Below, piece after piece: positions 7,620 to 14,211 of a stretch of 26,061 nt of DNA. The position numbers were made by a program, and so were the translations under genes. The DNA is taken from NCBI GenBank assembly GCA_900547025.1, contig UREZ01000017.1, positions 1 through 26,061 of the forward strand. The letters run 5' to 3'. The stretch is from an uncultured Collinsella sp. (GTDB taxonomy: Bacteria; Actinomycetota; Coriobacteriia; Coriobacteriales; Coriobacteriaceae). Each line of letters starts with the position of its first letter. Within the stretch, counting starts at the first letter, position 1. Under the pieces are notes generated by a model. That model worked only from the letters and a program-made list of their open reading frames with translations. It did not search any database and had not been told where the DNA came from.

Positions 7620-8084
7620 ATGGCGGATAACGAAGCGCTGTTTACGCCTGAGCTGGTGTTTTTTGATTGGGGGTGTGCAACGCCGGATGAGGTGTTTGCG
7701 GGGCTCGAGGGCGAGCTTGCACCACGTGGCTACATTGCGTCCGGTTGGCTCGACGCCGTTCGCACGCGCGAGGATGCCTATCCCACGGGTCTTGCCATGC
7801 CGGCGGCAAACATTGCCATTCCGCATACCGATCCGGGGTTTGTGGCCAAGCCCTATATCGCGGTGGTGAAGCCCGCCGCGCCCGTGACATTTAACGCTAT
7901 GGCTGGCATGGGCGCTCCGGTGCCGGCGCAGATCGTCATCAATCTGGGCATCGCCGAGCCGGGCGGCCAGGTCGAGGCTCTGCAGGCGCTCATGAATATC
8001 TTTATGGACGCCGATGCCGCAGCCGACGTGCTCGGCCAGACCACGCCCCAGGGCATGGTCGACGCCATCCGCCGCCACTTCTAA
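7620..8084 (+). CDS. PTS EIIA-type phosphocarrier protein (fructose/galactitol/PtsN fold)
   Basis: This 154-residue cytosolic protein has the EIIA type 2 fold pattern. The conserved phospho-accepting His69 sits in AIPHTD, preceded by the AYPTGLAMPAANI strand and followed by an IAVVKPAAPV strand. It would take phosphate from HPr and pass it to an EIIB, but no EIIB or EIIC gene lies beside it. It may serve a transporter elsewhere or act as a regulator. GAGAGAGG lies 4-11 bases before ATG 7620. It stands alone between a terminator and repeat copies. Confidence 0.85.
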   Translation: MADNEALFTPELVFFDWGCATPDEVFAGLEGELAPRGYIASGWLDAVRTREDAYPTGLAMPAANIAIPHTDPGFVAKPYIAVVKPAAPVTFNAMAGMGAPVPAQIVINLGIAEPGGQVEALQALMNIFMDADAAADVLGQTTPQGMVDAIRRHF

Positions 8085-8097
8085 GGTGGGGATGAGT

Positions 8098-8187
8098 CGG
8101 CACTTGGGGACTGTCCCTAACTGCCGGCTGTCAGAGCTGTCCCCTTTGCACCAAAATGGTGCAGATTAACCTGTCCCCAATGCACCA
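8098..8187. repeat. cluster of GGGGACAG-core repeats (copies 2 and 3)
   Basis: The first unit (8098-8126) has CGGCA/TGCCG ends around GGGGACTGTCCC. The second (8157-8187, inverted) has TGGTGCA/TGCACCA ends around ATTAACCTGTCCCC. A half unit, CTGTCCCCTTTGCACC, lies at 8137-8152. The architecture matches the copies near 10050: a variable stem with a conserved core inside. The units fill the gap after the EIIA gene. Confidence 0.7.
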
Positions 8188-8254
8188 AGCGTGTCGCGGG
8201 GGCCGCGTTGTGACACAATGGCGTTTGTTCGATTCGTTATGCGAAAGGCCAACT

Positions 8255-9475
8255 ATGGCAAATAAGAAAAAGAACTCCGAGGCCGCGCCGACGCCCGAGC
8301 AGCAGGCCCGCGCTGCCTCCAGCTCTCGCAAGAAGCAGCGCAAGACGTACGTGTCTAAGACCGTCAAGATCGTTCTGGTGGTCATCGGCGTGCTGGCGAT
8401 GCTGCTTTCTGTCTCGGCGATGGCGTGCTCCGGCCTTATGTCGCAGGCCGAGGACACCTCGGGCTACAAGCTGACCGGCGGTGTTGCTGCCACTATCAAC
8501 GGCACCAACCTTACCGAGGACACCGTGACCAAGCAGATCATGAGCATGCGCACGTCCTACGGCTACACCAAGGATGAGGATTGGGCGCAGTATCTGGTTG
8601 ACAACGACCTCACGCCCAAGAAGTACCGCAAGCAACTCATCGACTCCTACACGCAGCAGATTCTGCTTCAACAGGCACAGAAGGAGAACGGCGTGACGGT
8701 GTCGGACGAGGAGGTCGAGAAGGCTTGGAAGGACGCGTGCAAGAGCGCGGGCGGAGCCAAGGCCTTTAAGAAGACCCTCAAGACCTACGGCTATACCGAG
8801 GACACCTACAAGGACTCGCTCAAGGAGAGTCTGGCGCAACAGAAACTCAAGGATGCCGTCGCGCCCACGAGCAAGCCCAAGGACAGCGAGATTGTCGATT
8901 ACATCAACGAAAATCTGTCCAGCTACAACGACGCCCGCCGCTCGTCGAACATCCTGATCAAGGTTGATTCCGACGCTTCCGACGAGGACAAGGCTGCCGC
9001 CAAGGCCAAGGCGCAGGAGTGCCTGGACAAGATCAACTCCGGTGAGCTGAGCTTTGAGGACGCCGTTGAGCAGTACTCCGAGGACACCGGTTCCAAGGAG
9101 AAGAAGGGCGATGTGGGCTGGGATAAGCTCACCACCTTTGTCGACAGCTACCAGACGGCGCTCGAGGGACTCAACAAGGGCGACGTGAGCGAAGTCGTCG
9201 AGTCGACCTATGGCTACCACATCATCAAGTGCACCGACTACTTCCATGTCGATAATCAGGTTGATGACATCAACCAGGTGCCCAAGGACATCAAAAAGTA
9301 CGTCTCCAACGTGGTGAAGACGCAAGCGGCCAGCACCGCGTACAGCGAGTGGCTGGAGCAGTACAAGAAGGATGCCGACATCACCGTCAACCCCATGCCC
9401 AAAGACGTACCCTATAACGTGAGTCTGAAGGGTGTCACCAAGAGTTCGACCGACGATTCGTCGACGACTGAGTAA
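8255..9475 (+). CDS. membrane-anchored peptidyl-prolyl isomerase (parvulin, PrsA/SurA-like)
   Basis: A foldase that helps exported proteins fold outside the membrane. The 406 residues are a Lys-rich cytosolic start (1-36), one hydrophobic helix (about 37-57), a SurA_N/PrsA-type helical region (about 75-220) and a parvulin domain (about 229-329). The last shows the family's NILI opening, a GELSFEDAVEQYSED motif, a GDVGW motif and the closing YGYHIIK. The C-terminus is Ser/Thr/Asp-rich. AMACSG after the helix resembles a lipobox only weakly, so a membrane anchor or signal-peptidase I cleavage is as likely as a lipoprotein. ATG 8255 has AAAGG upstream; an in-frame start 99 bases earlier would run through the repeat at 8157-8187 and is not used here. 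Confidence 0.9.
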   Translation: MANKKKNSEAAPTPEQQARAASSSRKKQRKTYVSKTVKIVLVVIGVLAMLLSVSAMACSGLMSQAEDTSGYKLTGGVAATINGTNLTEDTVTKQIMSMRTSYGYTKDEDWAQYLVDNDLTPKKYRKQLIDSYTQQILLQQAQKENGVTVSDEEVEKAWKDACKSAGGAKAFKKTLKTYGYTEDTYKDSLKESLAQQKLKDAVAPTSKPKDSEIVDYINENLSSYNDARRSSNILIKVDSDASDEDKAAAKAKAQECLDKINSGELSFEDAVEQYSEDTGSKEKKGDVGWDKLTTFVDSYQTALEGLNKGDVSEVVESTYGYHIIKCTDYFHVDNQVDDINQVPKDIKKYVSNVVKTQAASTAYSEWLEQYKKDADITVNPMPKDVPYNVSLKGVTKSSTDDSSTTE

Positions 9476-9480
9476 TCATG

Positions 9481-9506
9481 GGGCGGTGCTCGCGCGAGTG
9501 CCGCCC
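9481..9506. other. 13-bp hairpin before the YqeY gene
   Basis: GGGCGGTGCTCGC folds onto GCGAGTGCCGCCC with two wobble pairs. There is no T-tract, and the GAGGAGG ribosome site of the next gene lies 8 bases further on. It may be a weak or Rho-type stop, or a structure affecting translation of the next gene. Confidence 0.5.
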
Positions 9507-9529
9507 ACGCTATTGAGGAGGATTTGCAG

Positions 9530-9973
9530 ATGACCAACGAAGAGCTGCAGAAGGAAATGATTGCGGCCATGAAGGCCAAGGACAAGGTTCGCCTGTCCAT
9601 CATTCGCCAGGTTAAGGCCGAGGTGAAGAATATCGAGGTCAATGAGCGCCGCGATGTGACCGAGGAAGACGTCAACAGCATGATCAAGCGTCTGATCAAG
9701 CAGACGAGCGAGACGCTGGAGATGTCCATCAAGGCCGGCACCGACCAGGAGCGTACCGACAACCTGACCGAGCAGGTCAAGATTCTGGAGAGCCTGCTGC
9801 CCGCGCAGGTTTCGGGCGAGGAGCTCGAGGCCCTGATCGAGCAGGTTATCGCCGAGCTGGGCGCCACGTCCAAGAAGCAGATGGGCCAGGTTATGGGCGC
9901 ACTCGGCAAGGCCACCGGTGGCAACTTCGATAAGCCGGCCGCGGCAAAGATCGTCGGAGCCAAACTCGCGTAG
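9530..9973 (+). CDS. GatB/YqeY domain protein
   Basis: A 147-residue cytosolic protein of the YqeY family, related to the tRNA-binding tail domain of the amidotransferase subunit GatB. Typical features are the start with ELQKEMIAAMKAKDK, the RLSIIRQVKAEVKN helix, the LPAQVSGEELEALI stretch and the GQVMGALG motif near the end. The molecular role of free YqeY is not settled; a link to tRNA or amidotransferase function is inferred from the domain. I chose ATG 9530 because GAGGAGG at 9515-9521 is 8 bases upstream. An in-frame TTG at 9524 is only 2 bases from that site. Confidence 0.93.
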   Translation: MTNEELQKEMIAAMKAKDKVRLSIIRQVKAEVKNIEVNERRDVTEEDVNSMIKRLIKQTSETLEMSIKAGTDQERTDNLTEQVKILESLLPAQVSGEELEALIEQVIAELGATSKKQMGQVMGALGKATGGNFDKPAAAKIVGAKLA

Positions 9974-10001
9974 GGGCCGAGCGGTACATAGTTGATGTTT
10001 A

Positions 10002-10038
10002 GGGGGGGGGCGTGGCCGTCATGGTCGCGCCCCTTTTT
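10002..10038 (+). terminator. terminator after the YqeY gene, with a nine-G run
   Basis: GGGGCG (10007-10012) pairs with CGCCCC (10028-10033), with GGCC/GGTC pairing further in and TTTTT after. The stem starts inside a run of nine G at 10002-10010, a likely place for length variation. Confidence 0.85.
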
Positions 10039-10046
10039 GCTGGGCT

Positions 10047-10155
10047 GGGCACTCATTGGGGACAGGCTTAAATGAGTGCCCGGGCTACGCTCATTGGGGA
10101 CGGGCTTAAATGAGTGCCCAATGAGCAGGTACTCATTTAAGTCTGTCCCCAATGA
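10047..10155. repeat. three GGGGACAG-core repeats in a cluster (copies 4-6)
   Basis: Copy 4 (10047-10081) has GGGCACTCATT paired with AATGAGTGCCC around GGGGACAGGCTTA. Copy 5 (10089-10125) repeats the core as GGGGACGGGCTTAA and is bounded by GCTCATTGGG/CCCAATGAGC. Copy 6 (10131-10155) is inverted, with ACTCATTTAAGTCTGTCCCC. The cluster fills the gap between the YqeY terminator and the ABC transporter promoter. This is not a CRISPR: units are irregular in spacing and orientation. Confidence 0.8.
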
Positions 10156-10221
10156 CTAGGTGGAAGGTTGCGGGTTCTTTACGGGAATGTAGTGTGGGCT
10201 GCGGAAACGTGATTCTTTCCG

Positions 10222-10227
10222 TACAAT
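10222..10227 (+). promoter_or_regulatory. candidate -10 of the amino-acid ABC transporter operon
   Basis: TACAAT lies 36 bases before the ATPase start codon. A matching -35 is not clear. It is the only good -10 in the gap after the repeat cluster. Confidence 0.35.
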
Positions 10228-10262
10228 AGTTCAACTCGTGTAAACGCAGGGAAGGGACATTC

Positions 10263-10994
10263 ATGGCAGACATGATCGAGATCAAGCATCTCAACAAGTA
10301 CTTTGGCGACCTGCATGTGCTCAAAGATATCAACCTCACCGTCAAACGCGGCGAGAAGCTCGTAATGATCGGGCCTTCCGGCTCGGGTAAGTCGACGCTC
10401 ATCCGTTGCGTCGATTATCTGGAGGAGCCCACGTCGGGCGAGGTCGTCATCGACGGTACGCCGCTCACCAAAAAGAATCACCTGGAGATGGCTCGCAAGT
10501 ACAGCTCCATGGTGTTTCAGCAGTTCAACCTGTATCCCAACATGACGGTGCTGGGCAACCTGACGCTCGCACCCATCAAGCTGCAAAAGAAGAGCAAGGA
10601 GGAGGCGACCGAGATCGCCATCGCCGCGCTCAAGCGCGTCGGCATGGCGCATAAGGCTGGCGAGTATCCGCAGAATCTCTCGGGCGGTCAGCAGCAGCGC
10701 ATCGCCATCGCCCGTGCCCTGTGCACCAAGCAGCCTATCATCCTGTTTGACGAGCCGACCTCGGCGCTCGACCCCGAGATGGTCCAGGAGGTACTGGACG
10801 TTATGATTGAGCTCGCGCAGGAGGACATCACCATGATCTGCGTGACGCACGAGATGGGCTTTGCGCGCCAGGTGGCCGACCGCGTCATCTTTATGGAGGA
10901 CGGCCGCATTCTGGAGGAGGGCACGCCCGAGCACTTCTTCGATAACCCCGAGAACCCGCGTTGCCGCGAGTTCCTGTCCAAGATTCTGCACTAG
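10263..10994 (+). CDS. polar amino-acid ABC transporter ATPase (GlnQ-type)
   Basis: The ATP-hydrolysing subunit of an importer; it works as a dimer on the inner face of the membrane. In its 243 residues are Walker A GPSGSGKST (37-45), the Q-loop VFQQFNLYPNMTVL, the signature LSGGQQQRIAIARAL, Walker B IILFDEPTSALD, and the H-loop VTHEM. The LYPNMTVLGN stretch and the length are typical of the GlnQ/HisP polar amino-acid class. GGGAAGGGA precedes ATG 10263. The binding-protein gene starts 8 bases after the stop, and both permease genes follow, so this is a complete four-gene importer. Confidence 0.95.
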   Translation: MADMIEIKHLNKYFGDLHVLKDINLTVKRGEKLVMIGPSGSGKSTLIRCVDYLEEPTSGEVVIDGTPLTKKNHLEMARKYSSMVFQQFNLYPNMTVLGNLTLAPIKLQKKSKEEATEIAIAALKRVGMAHKAGEYPQNLSGGQQQRIAIARALCTKQPIILFDEPTSALDPEMVQEVLDVMIELAQEDITMICVTHEMGFARQVADRVIFMEDGRILEEGTPEHFFDNPENPRCREFLSKILH

Positions 10995-11002
10995 GCGCGG
11001 TG

Positions 11003-11878
11003 ATGGACATGACGGATATGACGAGGGCGGCCGTGTCGCGCCGTCACTTTTTGCAGCTGGCTGGCGCCGGCATGCTCGCGCTGACGGGGACCGCGCTTAC
11101 CGGTTGCGGCAACTCCACCAGCGGTGAGGGCTCCGACAAGGGGTCCAAGCTTGCGGCCATCAAGTCGCGTGGCCATCTGAATGCCGGCGTTAAGAAGGAT
11201 GTTCCCGGCTACGGCTATTACGACACCGCCAAGGGCCGCTTTGAGGGCATGGAAGTCGATTTGTGCTACCAGATCGCCGCTGCCGTCTTTGGTGTGAGCT
11301 ACAAGAAGGCTCGTGCCCAGGAGCTTGTCGAGTTTACCGACGTAACGCCCAAGACGCGCGGCCCACTGATCGATAACGGCCAACTCGACGTGGTCGCGGC
11401 GACCTACACCATCACCGACGAGCGCAAGAAGAGCTGGGATTTCTCGACGCCGTACCGCACCGACTACGTGGGACTCATGGTCAAGAAGCGTTCGGGCTTT
11501 ACCTCGATTGAGGATCTGGACGGCAAGGTCATTGGCGTGAGCCAGGGTGCCACCACGCAGGGCCTGATCGAGCAGATGATCAAGGACAACGGCTTTAGCT
11601 GCAAGCCCGAGTTTAGGGCCTTTAGCGGCTATCCCATCATCAAGAGTTCGCTCGACGCCGGCAATATCGACGTCTTTGCCATGGACCGCTCCACGCTGGC
11701 CGGTTACATGAACGAGACCGTTGAGCTGCTGCAGCCCGAGGTCAAGTTTGGCGAGCAGGGCTACGGTGTGGCGACCAAGAAGGGCTGCGACCTTTCGGCC
11801 GTGGTCGATCAGGTGATTTGCGATCGCCTGGCCGATGGCTGGCTCGACCAAGAGGTCAAGACCTGGGGTCTTGTATAG
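11003..11878 (+). CDS. amino-acid ABC transporter substrate-binding lipoprotein with Tat signal
   Basis: The outer binding protein of the importer. The 291-residue protein begins with a twin-arginine signal (SRRHFLQ, Arg13-Arg14), a short hydrophobic stretch and a lipobox LTGC (Cys35), so it should be exported folded through Tat and tethered to the membrane by lipid. The mature part has the PBPb (SBP family 3) layout, with AGVKKDVPGYGYYD, the TPKTRGPLIDNGQLDVVAATYTIT helix-strand region and SQGATTQ. This is the pattern of glutamine, glutamate or aspartate binders, but the ligand cannot be fixed. Starts at GTG 11000 and ATG 11009 or 11018 are possible; GGTGAT at 10999-11004 may be the ribosome site for a later one. 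Confidence 0.9.
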   Translation: MDMTDMTRAAVSRRHFLQLAGAGMLALTGTALTGCGNSTSGEGSDKGSKLAAIKSRGHLNAGVKKDVPGYGYYDTAKGRFEGMEVDLCYQIAAAVFGVSYKKARAQELVEFTDVTPKTRGPLIDNGQLDVVAATYTITDERKKSWDFSTPYRTDYVGLMVKKRSGFTSIEDLDGKVIGVSQGATTQGLIEQMIKDNGFSCKPEFRAFSGYPIIKSSLDAGNIDVFAMDRSTLAGYMNETVELLQPEVKFGEQGYGVATKKGCDLSAVVDQVICDRLADGWLDQEVKTWGLV

Positions 11879-11903
11879 GCGCATCGTCCAAGGAAGGAAT
11901 CAA

Positions 11904-12650
11904 ATGCTCGAAGGATTATTTGACGCCGACCGTTGGTCGACGACATTTCAAAACATGGGGCCCTTCTGGGAGGGCTTTGGCGTGACGCTGCAGGTGGTCG
12001 TTGCCGGTCTGCTGCTGTCGCTGGTGCTGGGCACGCTGCTGGGCGTGTTCTCTACCACTCGCTCGCGCGTGCTGCGCGCCATAAGCCGCGTGTACGTGGA
12101 GTTTTACCAGAACACCCCGTTGCCCGTGCAGGTGCTCTTTATGTACATGGCCGGTCCGCAGTTTTTGCAGGCCATAACCGGTGCCGACCAGCCGGTGCGC
12201 ATTGCGCCGTTCGTGCTGGGCTTCTTGGGTGTGGGTCTGTATCACGCAGCCTACATTTCGGAGGTCATCCGCACCGGTATCGAGGCGGTTCCGCGCGGTC
12301 AGATGGAGGCGGCCCAGAGCCAGGGCTTCACCCGTGCGCAGGCATACTGGTACATCGTGCTGCCCCAGACATTCAAGATCATTCTGCCGCCGCTGTGTAA
12401 CCAGGCGCTCAACCTGGTCAAGAACACGTCGGTGCTGGCGCTCGTGGCCGGCGGCGACCTTATGTACCGTTCCGACAACTTTGTGAGTCTGTACGGTTAC
12501 CTGCAGGGATACATCGTCTGCTGCCTTATGTACTTCATCATCTGCTTTCCGCTCGCCATGCTGGTGCAGTGGCTCGAGCGCCGCTCCAAGGAGCGTCCGC
12601 GCGGCGTGAGCCTGGCCGAGCTGGGGCTCGACAACGTAGAGGAGGCCTAG
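11904..12650 (+). CDS. amino-acid ABC transporter permease, first subunit
   Basis: A 248-residue inner-membrane permease of the HisMQ/GlnP type with about five helices. The coupling loop that contacts the ATPase is seen as EAAQSQGF from Glu135, followed by LPQTFKIILPPL. The FYQNTPLPVQVLF stretch is the usual N-terminal signature of this class. ATG 11904 has AGGAAGGAAT upstream. The gene begins 25 bases after the binding-protein stop, and the second permease begins 3 bases after its end, so the two subunits should be made together. Confidence 0.94.
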   Translation: MLEGLFDADRWSTTFQNMGPFWEGFGVTLQVVVAGLLLSLVLGTLLGVFSTTRSRVLRAISRVYVEFYQNTPLPVQVLFMYMAGPQFLQAITGADQPVRIAPFVLGFLGVGLYHAAYISEVIRTGIEAVPRGQMEAAQSQGFTRAQAYWYIVLPQTFKIILPPLCNQALNLVKNTSVLALVAGGDLMYRSDNFVSLYGYLQGYIVCCLMYFIICFPLAMLVQWLERRSKERPRGVSLAELGLDNVEEA

Positions 12651-12653
12651 CGC

Positions 12654-13292
12654 ATGGAAATCTTTAACGCGACCAACCTGCTCTACATTTGGGGCGGCTT
12701 TGTTAAGACGATCGAGATCTCGGCGCTGTCGATCTTTTTCTCGCTCATCTTTGGCACGGTGCTGGCGCTCGTTAAAAGCTATGCGCCCCGCCCGTTCCGT
12801 ATTTTGGTGAGCGCCTATATCGAGCTGTTCCGCTGCACGCCGAACCTGCTGTGGATCCTGTTTATCTACTTTACGGTGCAGGGTTTGGACATTGTGATTT
12901 CGACCATCGCCTTCACGCTGTTTACCAGCGCTGTTATGGCCGAGATTGTGCGCGGCGGCCTCAACTCGATTCCGCGTGGCCAGTTTGAGGCGGCGCAGAG
13001 CCAGGGCTTCGGCTTCTTTGCCACCATGCGCTACATCATTCTGCCGCAGACGTTTAAGACGATCATTCCGGCGCTGTTTAGCCAGTGCACGACCGTCATC
13101 AAGGACAGCTCGTATCTTTCGGGCATTAACGTGGCCGAGCTCATGTACACGGCAAACGTCGTGATGGCGCATGCGATCGACCTGTCGCAGGTGCTTATGC
13201 TCTATGGCCTGGTGTTTGCGATGTACTTTGTGCTCAACTTTGGTATCTCGCTGCTGGTCCGAGCGTATCAACGTCGTATCGTAGCCGCATAG
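12654..13292 (+). CDS. amino-acid ABC transporter permease, second subunit
   Basis: A 212-residue permease of the same class, shorter than its partner. It has the ELFRCTPNLLWILF stretch and the EAAQSQGFGFF coupling loop from Glu112, followed by LPQTFKTIIPAL. The two permeases share this loop almost exactly, as expected for a duplicated pair forming a heterodimeric channel. GAGGAGG inside the end of the previous gene serves ATG 12654. A large palindrome directly follows its stop codon. Confidence 0.94.
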   Translation: MEIFNATNLLYIWGGFVKTIEISALSIFFSLIFGTVLALVKSYAPRPFRILVSAYIELFRCTPNLLWILFIYFTVQGLDIVISTIAFTLFTSAVMAEIVRGGLNSIPRGQFEAAQSQGFGFFATMRYIILPQTFKTIIPALFSQCTTVIKDSSYLSGINVAELMYTANVVMAHAIDLSQVLMLYGLVFAMYFVLNFGISLLVRAYQRRIVAA

Positions 13293-13398
13293 TCCTGCTT
13301 CCCCAAGCACGGCACCTTGCCCCTCAATCGTCACTTGCGTACATTTAGTACGCGGCGCTCCTCTTTCGGGGCAATCTGCCGCACTTGGGAAACCAGGA
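13293..13398. repeat. 106-bp imperfect palindrome downstream of the ABC operon
   Basis: Arms of 31 nt at 13293-13323 and 13368-13398 match at 25 of 31 positions when one is reverse-complemented. The centre holds a second perfect stem, GCGTAC/GTACGC (13337-13342 and 13348-13353). It starts right after the permease stop and has no T-tract. It could end or protect the operon transcript, but size and symmetry also fit a short mobile or REP-like repeat. Confidence 0.65.
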
Positions 13399-13463
13399 CG
13401 GTCGTAAGTGACAAAATGGGAATCAGGAATCGCCTATTTTTCATTTGTTAGAAAGGAATCGCG

Positions 13464-14087
13464 ATGAGCGATCTGGAGAATAAGAAGAATCCTGTGGTCA
13501 TTACCATCGCGCGCGACTTTGGCGCCGAGGGCCACGAGATTGGTCGCATGCTTGCCGACGAGCTGGGGATTCCACTGTATGACAACGAGCTGCTGGTGCG
13601 CGCATCGCTGCGTGCGGGCGAGTCACTCGATAAGATGGCCGCCTATGACGAACGTCTGGCCGTGGAGAACATGGCGTTCCTGCCCGACCGTTACGATGCC
13701 CGTTCGTACTCGGACAAATTATTCCAAAAGATGAGCCAGGTGATCTTGGACCTGGGCGAGACCGAGAGCTGCATTATCGAAGGCCGCCTGTCCGATTATC
13801 TGCTTCGCAACAACCCCAACCACATTGCCGTGTTGGTGACCGCTCCCTTTGAGGACCGCGTCGAGATCGTGCGCAAGAAGCGTGGCCTTAACAAAAAGAA
13901 GGGCGCCAAGCTGGTCAAACAGCAGCAGAAGGCGCGCGAGGCGTTCTATAAACGCTACAGTGCCGGCAAATGGAAGATGACGAGCGGTAAAGACATCGTC
14001 GTCAACCGCGCCAAGCTGGGCCGCGAGGGTTGCAAAGACGTTATTGCCGCAGCCTACCGCTACAAGGTGGCCCAACTCGAAGGCTAA
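13464..14087 (+). CDS. cytidylate-kinase-like family protein
   Basis: A 207-residue protein of the Cytidylate_kin2 family (PF13189). The start shows the family's VITIARDFGAEGHEIGRMLADEL stretch in pieces: ITIARDFG, then GHEIG. This replaces the classic GxGKS P-loop and usually reads SRxFGSGGxEI. IPLYDNELL and CIIEGR follow, then a Lys-rich segment (KKRGLNKKKGAKL) near residues 137-149 that could be the lid. Members resemble CMP kinases, but their substrate is not established, and this one has GAEG where GSGG is usual. AGAAAGGAAT precedes ATG 13464. It is a single gene, closed by the terminator at 14148. Confidence 0.8.
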   Translation: MSDLENKKNPVVITIARDFGAEGHEIGRMLADELGIPLYDNELLVRASLRAGESLDKMAAYDERLAVENMAFLPDRYDARSYSDKLFQKMSQVILDLGETESCIIEGRLSDYLLRNNPNHIAVLVTAPFEDRVEIVRKKRGLNKKKGAKLVKQQQKAREAFYKRYSAGKWKMTSGKDIVVNRAKLGREGCKDVIAAAYRYKVAQLEG

Positions 14088-14100
14088 CCGACCAAAACCA

Positions 14101-14141
14101 CCACAAAGGCGCCGCCCCTTTGTGGCGGTCGGTCGACCGAC
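14101..14141. other. stem and perfect 14-bp palindrome after the kinase-like gene
   Basis: CCACAAAGG (14101-14109) pairs with CCTTTGTGG (14117-14125). It is followed by the perfect palindrome GTCGGTCGACCGAC (14128-14141). Together with the next terminator they make a structured end region between convergent genes. Confidence 0.5.
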
Positions 14142-14147
14142 ATAGAA

Positions 14148-14183
14148 AAAGTCCCCGCCGGGCGCGTGCTCGACGGGGACTTT
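14148..14183. terminator. bidirectional terminator between the kinase-like gene and nfnB
   Basis: AAAGTCCCC (14148-14156) pairs with GGGGACTTT (14175-14183). It has A and T tracts on opposite sides and lies between convergent genes, so it can stop transcripts from both sides. Confidence 0.85.
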
Positions 14184-14211
14184 GCCGTTTGGTGGCTAGT
14201 GCTGTAGGTGA

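Noticed and set aside
8156..8254. Upstream in-frame start for the parvulin gene
   Set aside because: The added 33 residues would be encoded by the GGGGACAG-core repeat and the promoter region; ATG 8255 has a ribosome site and a typical Lys-rich start.
10047..10155. Possible CRISPR-like array
   Set aside because: Only three units, of differing length and orientation, with no spacers of even size and no cas genes.
11916..13334. 472-codon open frame on the minus strand across both permease genes
   Set aside because: His/Arg/Gln-rich antisense shadow of two well-supported permeases.
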